64,000 nucleotides of DNA from the NCBI RefSeq assembly GCF_004322755.1, contig NZ_CP036401.1:2170001-2234000 (forward strand), given 5' to 3'. The notes under the pieces were generated by a model. The model saw only the letters and a list, made by a program, of their open reading frames with translations. It was not told where the DNA came from and searched no databases. The DNA comes from Pseudoduganella albidiflava. Lineage in GTDB: Bacteria; Pseudomonadota; Gammaproteobacteria; Burkholderiales; Burkholderiaceae_D. A program made the position numbers and the translations under genes. This document shows, one piece after another, positions 16,930-25,665 of the stretch (position 1 is its first letter; every line of letters starts with the position of its first letter).

Positions 16930-17763
16930 TTACTTGCCCGCTTCGAGGGCGAGCTGGTAATCGGTCTTGGCGTAATCGGCGAAATGCTTGTTGGTGACCG
17001 CGAGGAATTCGCGTGAGCGGTAGGCAGCGGCGATGTCCTTCGCGAACTGCTTGTCCTTGTCCGCTGTCTTCACGGCCACCAGGTTCACGTAGTTCGGCGA
17101 GATCTTCTCGGTCTTCAGCGCATCGCGCAGCTTCAAACCGGAAGCCAGCGCGTAATTGCCATTGACGAAGGAGTAATCGGTATCCTGCAGGGAGCGGGGC
17201 AGTTGCGCGGCCTCCAGGGGTACCAGCCGGATCTTCTTCAGGTTCTGCGCCACGTCCCGCTCCGAGGCGCGCACCGGATCGACGCCCGGGCGCAGCTTGA
17301 TCCAGCCGAGCTGCTCGAGCAGCACCAGCGCGCGCGCCTGGTTGGTCGGATCGTTCGGCAGCGCCACGGTACTGCCTTCCTTCACTTCGTCGAGGCGCTT
17401 GTGCTTCTTGCTGTAAATGGCGATCGGCGCCGTGGGCACCGTCACCAGCGGCACGATCGGCAGCTTGTGCTCGCCGGCGAACCGGTTCAGGTAGATCACA
17501 TGCTGGAACACGTTGGCATCGAGCGAGCCCTCGGCCAGCGCGAAGTTCGGCTGGATATAGTCGTTGAACTCCACCAGCTTCACCTTGTAGCCCTGGCGTT
17601 CCAGGATCGGCTTGATGCCGAGCCTTACCTGGTCGGCATAGGGGCCGGCACTGGTGCCGATTACTACTTCCTTGGGATCTTTCGCGTGCACGGCAAGCTG
17701 GGTCGTCAAAGAGCACAGCAGCAAGGCAAACAGTACGGCGCGGCGTTGGTCGGTCATCATCAC
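16930..17763 (-). CDS. metQ: MetQ-type (NlpA family) substrate-binding protein
   Basis: This encodes 277 residues. NlpA-family proteins bind D/L-methionine or related compounds in the periplasm. The pattern VVIGTSAGPYADQV, then FNDYIQPNFALAEGSLDANV, then ALPNDPTNQARAL is diagnostic. The N-terminus has a hydrophobic signal segment ending near AVHAKD; no lipobox Cys is visible, so it is likely soluble in the periplasm rather than a lipoprotein. It overlaps metI by 4 bp. Its setting between SfnB-like and Ssu-like genes suggests the ligand may be a sulfur compound other than, or in addition to, methionine. Confidence 0.9.
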   Translation of the reverse strand: MMMTDQRRAVLFALLLCSLTTQLAVHAKDPKEVVIGTSAGPYADQVRLGIKPILERQGYKVKLVEFNDYIQPNFALAEGSLDANVFQHVIYLNRFAGEHKLPIVPLVTVPTAPIAIYSKKHKRLDEVKEGSTVALPNDPTNQARALVLLEQLGWIKLRPGVDPVRASERDVAQNLKKIRLVPLEAAQLPRSLQDTDYSFVNGNYALASGLKLRDALKTEKISPNYVNLVAVKTADKDKQFAKDIAAAYRSREFLAVTNKHFADYAKTDYQLALEAGK

Positions 17764-18446
17764 TCCTGGCGTTTGTCGAGCCGGCGCGCGAGGCGGGCGC
17801 CGGTGAACTGGATCACTTGCACGATCAGCACCAGCAGCAGCACGGTGGCGATCATCATTTCGGTTTCAAAGCGGTAGTAGCCGTAGCGGATGGCCAGGTC
17901 GCCGATGCCGCCGCCGCCCACCACGCCGGCCACCGCCGAATAGGACAGGAAGCTGATCGCCAGCACCGTCAGGGCCAGCACCAGGCCGGAGCGGGCTTCC
18001 ACCAGCAGCACGCGCCAGACGATCTGCAGTTCGCTGGCGCCCATCGCATTGGACGCCTCGATCACGCCGCGCGGCACTTCGCGCAGGCTCTGTTCGACCA
18101 GGCGGGCGAAGTAGGGGATCGCCGCACAGGACAACGGCACGCTGGCCGCCAGCGGCCCGATCGAGGTGCCGGCAATGATGCGTGTAAAGGGCACCAGCGC
18201 CACCAGCAGGATGATGAACGGGAACGAGCGCACCGTATTCACGCACCAGCCCAGCACGGCCGCCGCGTAGCGGTTCTGCAGCGGCTGGCCGCGCGAGACG
18301 AGGAACAGCAGCACGCCCAGCGGGCCACCCAGCAGCACCGCCGCGGACAGGCCGATCGACAGCATCGCCAGCGTCTGTCCCAGTGCCGTCCACAGCTCGG
18401 GCAGGAGCTCCTGCAACTTGATCAGCGAAGCGGGCCAGTCACGCAT
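17760..18446 (-). CDS. metI: MetI-type ABC permease
   Basis: This encodes 228 residues with five hydrophobic segments, the usual MetI size and layout. A MetI-like segment (VNTVRSFPFIILLVALVPFT) and the EASNAMGASELQIVWRVLL coupling loop are visible. The start overlaps metN by 8 bases and the stop overlaps metQ by 4, so metN-metI-metQ is translated as a tightly coupled unit. Confidence 0.9.
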   Translation of the reverse strand: MRDWPASLIKLQELLPELWTALGQTLAMLSIGLSAAVLLGGPLGVLLFLVSRGQPLQNRYAAAVLGWCVNTVRSFPFIILLVALVPFTRIIAGTSIGPLAASVPLSCAAIPYFARLVEQSLREVPRGVIEASNAMGASELQIVWRVLLVEARSGLVLALTVLAISFLSYSAVAGVVGGGGIGDLAIRYGYYRFETEMMIATVLLLVLIVQVIQFTGARLARRLDKRQE

Positions 18447-19257
18447 GCAGCGCCTCCCGCGTGGCGCTGGCGAACAGCGGCAGCAGCTCGCGCCCCAGCG
18501 CGGTGACCGCGTGCGGCGTGCCGGGCCGCACGATCTCGGCCACTTCGCCCGCCTCGATCACGGCCACGCGGTGGCACAGGGCGGCCAGCACGTCGAGCTC
18601 GTGGCTGACGATCACGATGGTCACGCCGAGGCGCCTGTTCACGTCGGCCAGCGTGGCCAGGATGCTGCGCGTGGTCTCGGCATCGAGCGCGGAGGTGGGT
18701 TCGTCGCACAGCAGCACGGCCGGCCCGCTGGCCAGCGCCCGGGCGATCGCCACGCGCTGGCGCTGGCCGCCGGAGAGCTGGGCGGGCCAGGCCTGCGCCT
18801 TGTCTTCCAGGTGCACCAGCGCCAGGCAATCGGCCACGCGCCGTGCCATCGCCGCGCGGTCATGGCCGCCATGGATCTTCAGGGGGAAGGCCACGTTGTC
18901 GGCCACGGTGGCGTTCTGCAGCAGGTTGAAGCCCTGGAAGATCATGCCGATGTTCTGGCGCGCCGCACGCAGCGCGTGCTTGCCCAGGCGCGTCAGCTCC
19001 TCGCCATCGACCGTCACGGTGCCGGCATCGGGCCGCTCCAGCAGGTTGAACAGGCGCAGCAGCGTGGACTTGCCGGCGCCGCTGCGGCCGGCGATGCCGA
19101 AGATCTCGCCAGCACCGATGTCGAGCGATACGTCGCGCACGGCGGCCACGCCGGTGCCCCGGTCCGTGCCGAACGAGCGTGACACGCCGCGCAGGCGGAT
19201 CAGCGGCGCCGCGGGCGGCAGATGATGAAGCGCGTTCAAGGTCTTGTCCCCGCTCAC
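18439..19257 (-). CDS. metN: MetN-type ABC ATPase, short form
   Basis: This encodes 272 residues. Walker A is GRSGAGKST, the signature is LSGGQRQR and Walker B is VLLCDEPTSALD. E. coli MetN has about 343 residues with a C-terminal ACT-like domain that senses methionine; here the protein ends soon after the nucleotide-binding domain, so that feedback domain is missing. The start is a GTG at 19257 that overlaps the SfnB-like stop by 4 bases (GTGA); no in-frame ATG precedes the Walker region. The absence of the methionine-sensing domain fits a transporter for another sulfur source. Confidence 0.88.
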   Translation of the reverse strand: MSGDKTLNALHHLPPAAPLIRLRGVSRSFGTDRGTGVAAVRDVSLDIGAGEIFGIAGRSGAGKSTLLRLFNLLERPDAGTVTVDGEELTRLGKHALRAARQNIGMIFQGFNLLQNATVADNVAFPLKIHGGHDRAAMARRVADCLALVHLEDKAQAWPAQLSGGQRQRVAIARALASGPAVLLCDEPTSALDAETTRSILATLADVNRRLGVTIVIVSHELDVLAALCHRVAVIEAGEVAEIVRPGTPHAVTALGRELLPLFASATREALHA

Positions 19258-20489
19258 GAATAGGGGCCCGGCTCGGGCAGCGTGCCGGACAGCGCGTAAC
19301 GTCCCAGGTCGCGGTACTTGTAGTCGACCGGGTCGTGCAGCGTGTGCACGCGGGCGTTGCGCCAGTAGCGGTCGAAGCCGAAGCGGGCCGACGTGGAGCG
19401 GGCGCCCGTCAACTCGAACAGCTGGCTGCCGATCTCGATGGCGGCGCGGTGCGCCAGCACTTTCGCCTCGGCGCCGGCGATGGCCAGTTCGCCCCGTTCG
19501 CGCGCCGTCACGTCGTGCCCGCGGCGGAACACGCGTTCCAGTTCGCGGCCGGCGTGATCGGCCAGCACCACGGCCGGCCGCAGCAGCGTCCACAGCTCGC
19601 CGTAGCGGTGCTGGATGAACGGATCGTCCGCCGCGGTCGCGACGCCGGCGGCGAACCAGGGCCGCGCCTCGCCGACCGTATAGTCGCGCGCGGCGGCGAA
19701 CGCGCCTTCGGCGATGCCCAAGTACAGGTTCGTCATGATCAGTTGCGCCACTTGCGAGCGCACGGTGGACAGCGGCGTGGCCGGCTGGCCCGGCTGCTGC
19801 AGCACGAGGCCGATCGGCAGCAGCGTATTGTGGAATTGCACGGTGCCGCTGTCGGTCTGCTTCTGGCCGAACGCATCCCAGTCGGCGCGCACGTCGACGC
19901 CGTCGGCGCCGGTCGGCAGCACGCCGATCAGGGGCGCCTGCGTGGGCTCGTACCAGGCGGAGATCGTCAGCCAGTCCGAGCCCACCGAGCCGGACGCGAA
20001 GCTCTTGATGCCATCGAGCAGGAAGCCGCCTTTCGCATCGGTCGCGACGAGGCGCCGGTCCAGCGGATTGAGCGCATTCCCCCAGAACAGGCCATCGTCG
20101 ACGCTGGCATGCAGCAGGTGGCGCTGCTGCTGCTGGGTGCCATATAGCTGGATGCCGGCCAGCTGCAGGTGGTGGAAACCGAACACGTGGGCCAGCGCGC
20201 TGTCGGCGCGCGCCAGGATGCGCACCGCCTGCAGCGTGGTATCCCAGCCCGCGCCGTGGCCACCGAAGTCGGTGGGGATCGACATTGCCAGCAGGCCGGA
20301 TGCGCGGATCAGCTGGCGCTCGTGGCGCGCGTGGCCGCCGGCCGCATCGCGTTCGATGGCCGTGGTGGCCAGTTCGGCGGCCAGCGCGGCGGCGACGGCA
20401 AGCGGATCGGCACGCGGTGTCGCTTGCGGGCCCGCAGGCGGAGCCGCAAGCGGAAGAATATTTGGCAGGACGGATTCGGGTGCGTTCAT
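19254..20489 (-). CDS. Acyl-CoA dehydrogenase-fold flavin enzyme, SfnB/DszC-like
   Basis: This encodes 411 residues. It has the acyl-CoA dehydrogenase fold (IPTDFGGHGAGWDTTLQAVR, then FASGSVGSDWLTISAWYEPT, then QVAQLIMTNLYLGIAEGAF) and closely resembles SfnB and DszC-type FMNH2-dependent oxidoreductases used in sulfone or sulfur-heterocycle metabolism. The expected role is oxidation of an organosulfur compound to release usable sulfur, with reduced flavin supplied by the SsuE encoded divergently. It is the first gene of the leftward operon and overlaps metN by 4 bases. The precise substrate is unknown. Confidence 0.85.
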   Translation of the reverse strand: MNAPESVLPNILPLAAPPAGPQATPRADPLAVAAALAAELATTAIERDAAGGHARHERQLIRASGLLAMSIPTDFGGHGAGWDTTLQAVRILARADSALAHVFGFHHLQLAGIQLYGTQQQQRHLLHASVDDGLFWGNALNPLDRRLVATDAKGGFLLDGIKSFASGSVGSDWLTISAWYEPTQAPLIGVLPTGADGVDVRADWDAFGQKQTDSGTVQFHNTLLPIGLVLQQPGQPATPLSTVRSQVAQLIMTNLYLGIAEGAFAAARDYTVGEARPWFAAGVATAADDPFIQHRYGELWTLLRPAVVLADHAGRELERVFRRGHDVTARERGELAIAGAEAKVLAHRAAIEIGSQLFELTGARSTSARFGFDRYWRNARVHTLHDPVDYKYRDLGRYALSGTLPEPGPYS

Positions 20490-20589
20490 GGATGCCTGGA
20501 TGGATGACTGCGCGGACAGGGCACGAGTATCGCGTCACCGTCAAACACCCGTCCACGAAGAAAAGCACGCTTTGATATGCGGAGAAATC
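20490..20589. promoter_or_regulatory. Divergent promoter region of the two sulfur operons
   Basis: About 100 bases lie between the SfnB-like start (leftward) and the leader ORF before ssuE (rightward). The region is locally AT-richer (AAGAAAAGCACGCTTTGATA) and must hold both promoters. I could not identify convincing -35/-10 or sigma-54 elements, nor a CysB-type site, by eye. Confidence 0.5.
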
Positions 20590-20679
20590 ATGGTGAAAAA
20601 AACACATATCGAAGTGCGAAAGCATTCGTTCTGCAACCCGTGGCGCTGCCTTAGTCTTGCAACCATTGAATTGTCATAA
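20590..20679 (+). CDS. 29-residue leader ORF with two Cys codons before ssuE
   Basis: An ATG at 20590 preceded by GGAG (spacing 5) opens a 29-codon frame that ends with TAA 14 bases before the ssuE start. Its centre encodes SFCNPWRC, with two TGC codons and a Trp between them. The location directly before a sulfur-starvation operon, the good ribosome-binding site and the Cys content fit a leader peptide that could sense cysteine supply by ribosome stalling. Polycysteine leader ORFs that act as cysteine-responsive attenuators are known in mycobacteria. Here the role is inferred and the peptide itself has no recognisable fold. Confidence 0.55.
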   Translation: MVKKTHIEVRKHSFCNPWRCLSLATIELS

Positions 20680-20693
20680 CAAGGCGAACAGAC

Positions 20694-21296
20694 ATGAGCA
20701 TCCTCCTGATTTCCGGCAGCCCCGCGGTACCATCCTCCTCCAGCCGGCTCCTTCACCACATCGGCGACAAGCTGGCGGCGCACGGCCACCGCACCACCCG
20801 CCTGGACGTGCGCGACCTGCCCGCACAGGCGCTGCTGGCGGCCGATCCCACGGACGCCGTGGTGCGCGCCGCACTGGCCGAAGTGGCCGACGCCGATGCC
20901 GTGATCGTCGCCACTCCTGTCTACAAGGCGGCCTACGCCGGCGTGCTGAAAGCCTTCCTGGACCTGCTGCCGCAGAACGGCCTGGCCGGCAAGATCGTAC
21001 TGCCGGTGGCGACGGGCGGCAGCCAGTCCCACCTGCTGGCGCTCGATTACGCGCTGCGCCCCGTTCTGCATGCGCTGGAAGCGGACCAGGTACTGACCAG
21101 CATCTACGCCACCTCGCAGCAGGTGCAGTGGAGCGAGCAGGAAGGCGTGCTGCTGGCGCCGGAGATCGCCGTGCGCGTGGCCGCCGGCGTGGCCACGCTG
21201 GACCGTGCGCTCGGCTACCGCAGCGCCGCCGAGCAACTGGCGAACGCCGCGGCGCGTTCGCTGCAGGATCACCCTTACGTTTCGCAGGCGGCATGA
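20694..21296 (+). CDS. ssuE: NADPH-dependent FMN reductase
   Basis: This encodes 200 residues with a flavodoxin-like fold. SsuE reduces FMN with NAD(P)H and hands FMNH2 to the sulfonate monooxygenase SsuD. The flavin-phosphate loop GSPAVPSSSSR and the ATPVYKAAYAGVLKAFLD region match the family. It is the first structural gene of the rightward operon, 14 bases after the leader ORF, and it overlaps the substrate-binding protein gene by 4 bases. Confidence 0.93.
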   Translation: MSILLISGSPAVPSSSSRLLHHIGDKLAAHGHRTTRLDVRDLPAQALLAADPTDAVVRAALAEVADADAVIVATPVYKAAYAGVLKAFLDLLPQNGLAGKIVLPVATGGSQSHLLALDYALRPVLHALEADQVLTSIYATSQQVQWSEQEGVLLAPEIAVRVAAGVATLDRALGYRSAAEQLANAAARSLQDHPYVSQAA

Positions 21297-22270
21297 TGAC
21301 GACCCATTCCAAACGCACACTGCGGCGCCGCACGCTGGGATTGCTGGTCGCCAGCGCCATTGCCGGCGCTTCCGTGATCGCGCCGCTGGCCCAGGCGCAG
21401 GACAAAAAGGTGGTGCGCATCGGCTACCAGAAATACGGCACGCTGACCCTGCTGAAAGGGCGCGGCACGCTGGAGAAGCGGCTGGCGCCGCAGGGCGTGA
21501 CGGTGCAGTGGACCGAATTCCCGGCCGGCCCGCAACTGCTCGAAGGCCTGAACGTCGGCAGCATCGACTTCGGCACAGTCGGCGAGGCGCCGCCGATTTT
21601 TGCCCAGGCGGCCGGCGCGGCCCTGGTCTACGTGGGCAACGAGCCGCCGTCGCCGCACAGCGAGGCGATCGTCGTGCCGAAGGATTCGCAGATCAGGAGC
21701 GTGGTCCAGCTGAAGGGCAAGCGCGTGGCGCTGAACAAGGGCTCCAACGTGCATTACCTGCTGCTGCGGGCACTGGAGCAGGCCGGCGTGGCGTACAAGG
21801 ATATCCAGCCGGTCTACCTGCCGCCGGCCGACGCCCGGGCGGCGTTCGAGCGCGGTGCCGTCGATGCGTGGGTGATCTGGGATCCGTTCTTCGCCGCCGC
21901 GCAAAAGCAGCTCGGTGCCCGCGTGCTGGCCGATGGCAAGGGCCTGGTCGCCAATCACCAGTTCTACCTGGCGTCGCGCGACTGGGCGCGCGCCAATCCC
22001 GCCCTGCAGCAGGTGCTGCTCGAGGAAATCGGCAAGGTCGACGACTGGGGGCGCGATAACGCGAAAGAAGTCACTGCCATCCTGGCCGCCCAGACGGGAC
22101 TCGAACCTGCCGTGGTGGCGCTGGCCGCGTCGCGCTACAGCTACGGTGTCAAGCCCGTGTCGGACCAGGTGCTGCGCGAACAGCAGAAGATCGCCGATGC
22201 CTTCGCCAGCCTGAAGCTGATCCCGAAACCGATCGCCATCAAGGATGCCGTGCTGGCATCGGCGAAGTAA
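21293..22270 (+). CDS. ssuA: Aliphatic sulfonate-binding protein
   Basis: This encodes 325 residues with an N-terminal signal peptide (hydrophobic LGLLVASAIAGASVIAPLAQ, cleaved near AQAQ). The SsuA pattern IGYQKYGTLTLLKGRGTLE and FPAGPQLLEGLNVGSIDFG is strong. It delivers alkanesulfonates to the SsuBC importer. The start overlaps the ssuE stop; a second ATG one codon later is equally possible. Confidence 0.93.
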   Translation: MMTTHSKRTLRRRTLGLLVASAIAGASVIAPLAQAQDKKVVRIGYQKYGTLTLLKGRGTLEKRLAPQGVTVQWTEFPAGPQLLEGLNVGSIDFGTVGEAPPIFAQAAGAALVYVGNEPPSPHSEAIVVPKDSQIRSVVQLKGKRVALNKGSNVHYLLLRALEQAGVAYKDIQPVYLPPADARAAFERGAVDAWVIWDPFFAAAQKQLGARVLADGKGLVANHQFYLASRDWARANPALQQVLLEEIGKVDDWGRDNAKEVTAILAAQTGLEPAVVALAASRYSYGVKPVSDQVLREQQKIADAFASLKLIPKPIAIKDAVLASAK

Positions 22271-22303
22271 GCGCCATCTCAGTCATTTCATAGTGGAGTT
22301 TTC

Positions 22304-23452
22304 ATGTCGTTGAATTTGTTCTGGTTCATTCCCACCCACGGCGACAGCCGTTACCTGGGCACGTCGAAAGGCGCGCGCGCCGTCGATGCCGACTACCTCC
22401 GGCAGGTGGCCGTGGCGGCCGACACGCTGGGCTACGACGGCGTGCTGCTGCCCACCGGGCGCTCGTGCGAGGATGCCTGGGTAGTCGCATCCTCGCTCAT
22501 CCATGCGACGAAGAAGCTGAAGTTCCTCGTCGCGGTCCGGCCGGGCCTGTCCACGCCCGGCCTGGCGGTGCGCATGGCTGCCACGTTCGACCGGCTGTCG
22601 AACGGACGGCTGCTGATCAACGTGGTCACCGGCGGCGATCCCACCGAGCTGGCGGCGGACGGCCTGACGGCCAACCATGCCGAGCGCTACGAGATCTCGG
22701 ATGAATTCATCCGCATCTGGCGCGGCGCGCTGTCCGGCGAGGGCGGCGATGCCGGCTTCGATTTCGAGGGCAAGCACCTGCGCGTGAAAGGCGCGAAAAC
22801 GCTGTACCCGCCCGTGCAGAAACCGTATCCGCCGCTGTACTTCGGCGGTTCGTCGGAAGCGGCGCATGAACTGGCGGCGGAACAGATGGATGTGTACCTG
22901 ACCTGGGGCGAACCGCCGGCCGCCGTGGCCGAGAAGATCGCCGATATCCGCCGGCGCGCCGCCGAGCATGGCCGCACGGTGAAGTTCGGCATCCGCCTGC
23001 ACGTGATCGTGCGCGAGACGAACGAGGAAGCGTGGCAGGCGGCCGAGAGGCTGATCTCGCACCTGGACGACGACGTGATCGCCAAGGCGCAGGCATCGTT
23101 CGCCCGCATGGATTCGGAAGGGCAGCGCCGCATGGCCGCGCTGCACGGCGGCCGGCGCGACAAGCTGGAAGTGTCGCCGAACCTGTGGGCCGGCGTGGGC
23201 CTGGTGCGCGGCGGTGCCGGCACGGCGCTGGTGGGCGATGCCGAAACGGTGGCCGCGCGCATCCGCGAGTATGCCGACCTGGGCATCGAGACCTTCATCT
23301 TCTCCGGTTATCCGCACCTGGAAGAATCGTACCGCTTCGCCGAACTGGTGTTCCCACTGCTGGGCAAGGGAAAAGAGCAGGGCGAGGTGTCGATCACCGG
23401 GCCGTTCGGCGAAGTGATGGCCACCGACATCGTGCCGAAGAAGGCGGCGTGA
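22304..23452 (+). CDS. ssuD: FMNH2-dependent alkanesulfonate monooxygenase
   Basis: This encodes 382 residues with a bacterial luciferase-like TIM barrel. It cleaves alkanesulfonates to sulfite and an aldehyde using FMNH2 from SsuE. The N-terminus [17 protein letters not shown] and the [10 protein letters not shown] segment are diagnostic of SsuD, and the length matches the E. coli enzyme (381). Between ssuA and this gene lie 33 bases; the permease gene follows after one base. Confidence 0.96.
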   Translation: MSLNLFWFIPTHGDSRYLGTSKGARAVDADYLRQVAVAADTLGYDGVLLPTGRSCEDAWVVASSLIHATKKLKFLVAVRPGLSTPGLAVRMAATFDRLSNGRLLINVVTGGDPTELAADGLTANHAERYEISDEFIRIWRGALSGEGGDAGFDFEGKHLRVKGAKTLYPPVQKPYPPLYFGGSSEAAHELAAEQMDVYLTWGEPPAAVAEKIADIRRRAAEHGRTVKFGIRLHVIVRETNEEAWQAAERLISHLDDDVIAKAQASFARMDSEGQRRMAALHGGRRDKLEVSPNLWAGVGLVRGGAGTALVGDAETVAARIREYADLGIETFIFSGYPHLEESYRFAELVFPLLGKGKEQGEVSITGPFGEVMATDIVPKKAA

Positions 23453-23453
23453 G

Positions 23454-24266
23454 ATGAGCAGCGCCCAAGCACACGCACCGCAGGCGGTGCCGCGGCCCGG
23501 TCCCTGGGCGCGCCTGAACGTGGCGCTGGCCCCGTGGCTGCTGCCGATCTTCCTGCTGCTGGCGTGGGAAGTCTCGGCCCGCACCGGCTGGCTGTCGAGC
23601 CGCATCCTGCCCGAGCCGCTGGCCGTGGCCGCCGCGTTCTGGACGCTGGCCGCCTCCGGCGAGCTGTGGGAGCACCTCAGCACGAGCCTGTGGCGGGCGG
23701 CTTCCGGCTTCGCGGTCGGCGCCGGCCTCGGACTGGCCCTGGGCCTGCTGACGGGCAGCTTCCGCCGCGCCGAAACGCTGCTGGACACCACGCTGCAGAT
23801 GGTGCGGAACATTCCCGCGCTGGCCCTGATTCCGCTGGTGATCCTGTGGTTCGGCATCGATGAAACGGCCAAGCTGTTTTTGCTGGCGGTGGGCGTGTTC
23901 TTCCCGGTCTACCTGAACACGTTCCACGGCATCCGCGCCACCGACGCGGGGCTGGTCGAGATGGCCAAGAGCTATGGCCTGAAGGGCTGGCCGCTGTACC
24001 GCGACGTGATCCTGCCCGGGGCGCTGCCGTCGATCCTGGTGGGCGTGCGGTTCTCGCTCGGCCTCGTGTGGGTGCTGCTGATCGTGGCCGAGACCATTTC
24101 CGCCCAGGCCGGCATCGGCTACATGACGATGAACGCCCGCGAGTTCCTGCAGACCGACGTGGTGCTGGTGGGGATCCTGCTGTACGCGATCCTCGGCAAG
24201 CTGGCCGACCTGGTGGCCCGCGCGCTGGAGCGCCGGCTGCTCCGCTGGAATCCCGCTTACCTTTGA
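23454..24266 (+). CDS. ssuC: Aliphatic sulfonate ABC permease
   Basis: This encodes 270 residues with about six membrane segments. The conserved loop (MAKSYGLKGWPLYRDVILPG) couples to the ATPase. The start ATG is one base after the ssuD stop. With SsuA and SsuB it forms the main sulfonate importer of the island. Confidence 0.93.
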   Translation: MSSAQAHAPQAVPRPGPWARLNVALAPWLLPIFLLLAWEVSARTGWLSSRILPEPLAVAAAFWTLAASGELWEHLSTSLWRAASGFAVGAGLGLALGLLTGSFRRAETLLDTTLQMVRNIPALALIPLVILWFGIDETAKLFLLAVGVFFPVYLNTFHGIRATDAGLVEMAKSYGLKGWPLYRDVILPGALPSILVGVRFSLGLVWVLLIVAETISAQAGIGYMTMNAREFLQTDVVLVGILLYAILGKLADLVARALERRLLRWNPAYL

Positions 24267-24286
24267 AAGACTACTGAAAGAGCACG

Positions 24287-25111
24287 ATGCTGCATGCGAC
24301 CTTACCCCTCGATACTGAACCGTTCGCCTTTACTCCCGAGCCCGTGGAAGCGGCACCGGCGCGCCGGCCGCTGCGGCGGCAGGGTGTCGGTGTCCACCTG
24401 GAAGGGCTGACGAAATCGTTCGGCGCGCGCCGCGTGCTCGATGGCATCGGCCTGGAACTGAAGGCGGGCGAGTTCGTTGCCATCGTCGGCCGCAGCGGTT
24501 GCGGCAAGAGCACGCTGCTGCGCACGATCGCGGGGCTCGATGCGGTCGACAGCGGGCGCGTGGCGGTCGGCCAGGATGTCCGGCAGGGCGCGACAGGCGA
24601 GGATTCCCCGCTGCGCATGATGTTCCAGGAAGCCCGGCTGCTGCCGTGGAAGACCGTGCTGGAAAACGTCGCGCTGGGCTTGCGCAGCGGCCAGCAACCC
24701 GGCTTGCACGCGGCGGCTGGCGCGCTGGCCGCCGTCGGCCTCGCGGACCGGGCCGATGCCTGGCCGGCCCAGTTGTCCGGCGGGCAGCGGCAGCGCGTGG
24801 CGCTGGCCCGGGCGCTGGTACATGAACCGTCGCTGCTGCTGCTCGACGAACCGCTCGGCGCCCTCGACGCGCTGACGCGCATCGAGATGCAGCAGCTGAT
24901 CGAATCGCTGTGGCGCCAGCGCGGCTTCACCGCCGTGCTCGTCACCCACGACGTGCAGGAAGCGGTGGCGCTGGCCGACCGCGTGCTGCTGATCGAAGAA
25001 GGCCGCATCACCCTCGACCTCGCCGTCGACCTGCCACGCCCCCGCACCCGCGGCAATCCCGCCTTCGCCGCCCTGGAAGAAAAGCTGCTGGGCCGGCTGC
25101 TGGCGCGCTGA
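24287..25111 (+). CDS. ssuB: Aliphatic sulfonate ABC ATPase
   Basis: This encodes 274 residues. Walker A is GRSGCGKST, the signature is LSGGQRQR, Walker B is [12 protein letters not shown] and the switch His is in LVTHD. About 35 N-terminal residues (Pro/Ala-rich) precede the ATPase core, a common SsuB feature. It is the last gene of the ssuE-A-D-C-B operon. A perfect 23-bp-arm hairpin at 25178-25232 lies 66 bases downstream and may end the transcript. Confidence 0.93.
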   Translation: MLHATLPLDTEPFAFTPEPVEAAPARRPLRRQGVGVHLEGLTKSFGARRVLDGIGLELKAGEFVAIVGRSGCGKSTLLRTIAGLDAVDSGRVAVGQDVRQGATGEDSPLRMMFQEARLLPWKTVLENVALGLRSGQQPGLHAAAGALAAVGLADRADAWPAQLSGGQRQRVALARALVHEPSLLLLDEPLGALDALTRIEMQQLIESLWRQRGFTAVLVTHDVQEAVALADRVLLIEEGRITLDLAVDLPRPRTRGNPAFAALEEKLLGRLLAR

Positions 25112-25130
25112 TGCACGCTATTACAGTCGA

Positions 25131-25165
25131 GCTCGTGTCATGGTGCCTGACCCCGTGACACGAGC
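25131..25165. repeat. Repeat family III, hairpin copy
   Basis: GCTCGTGTCA at 25131-25140 pairs exactly with TGACACGAGC at 25156-25165 across a 15-base loop containing TGGTGCCTGACCCC. It begins 20 bases after the ssuB stop. Confidence 0.75.
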
Positions 25166-25177
25166 TGAACTACTCCA

Positions 25178-25232
25178 TTACAGTCGAGTCCGTGTCAGGG
25201 TGCCTGACCCCCTGACACGGACTCGACTGTAA
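25178..25232 (+). terminator. Perfect 23-bp-arm hairpin (repeat family III) after ssuB
   Basis: Bases 25178-25200 and 25210-25232 are exact reverse complements around a 9-base loop, built on the CCGTGTCAGGG core of repeat family III. TTCTTT follows on the plus strand. The very long stem and short U-rich tract make transcription termination or 3'-end protection of the ssu mRNA plausible, although the same sequence belongs to a dispersed repeat family. Confidence 0.65.
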
Positions 25233-25334
25233 TTCTTTCAGCGCCGTCGGCATGGGGGCGGGCACCTTAGACGCAAGCAACCAGCCGCACCGGGCGTGCC
25301 GTGATGTTCAGTACAGGATGACTCGCCGCTTACC

Positions 25335-25435
25335 GTCGAGTTCGTGTCATGGTGCCTGACCCCCTGCCATGGTCGATGTGCGTGCCACGGTTGAGTTCGT
25401 GTCACCGTGCCTGGCACCATGACACGAGCTCGACC
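25335..25435. repeat. Repeat family III, two further copies
   Basis: GTCGAGTTCGTGTCATGGTG near 25335 and GTTGAGTTCGTGTCACCGTG near 25389 followed by CATGACACGAGCTCGAC are further members of the CGTGTCA...TGACACG family. They are less perfect than the copy at 25178. Together the four copies occupy most of the spacer between ssuB and the YceI gene; no gene is seen between 25112 and 25665. Confidence 0.7.
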
Positions 25436-25552
25436 ATTTCCCAACACGCCAGACTTGTCCCCCCAGGCAGGTAACGACAGGCTTTCCCTTTTGGCAGATG
25501 TGCAGCCGGGCGCGCGCCACCTATGATGCTGCTTATTCCGGCGGGCGCCGCA

Positions 25553-25571
25553 CTATCGATAATTTCGATAG
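25553..25571. promoter_or_regulatory. Palindrome CTATCGATAATTTCGATAG upstream of yceI-like gene
   Basis: CTATCGA (25553-25559) and TCGATAG (25565-25571) are exact inverted repeats around TAATT, about 95 bases before the YceI start. The spacing contains ATCGATAATTTCGAT, which fits the T-N11-A layout of LysR-type regulator sites. The AT-rich block that follows (TAAATTTTCCGTTTTACACTA) looks like promoter DNA. No regulator gene is adjacent. Confidence 0.6.
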
Positions 25572-25665
25572 CACAACGGTAAATTTTCCGTTTTACACTA
25601 CTCCCCGGGCGCGGACATAATGCCGCATCGACAACCTGTATGACTCATCACCGGAGAGTACCACC

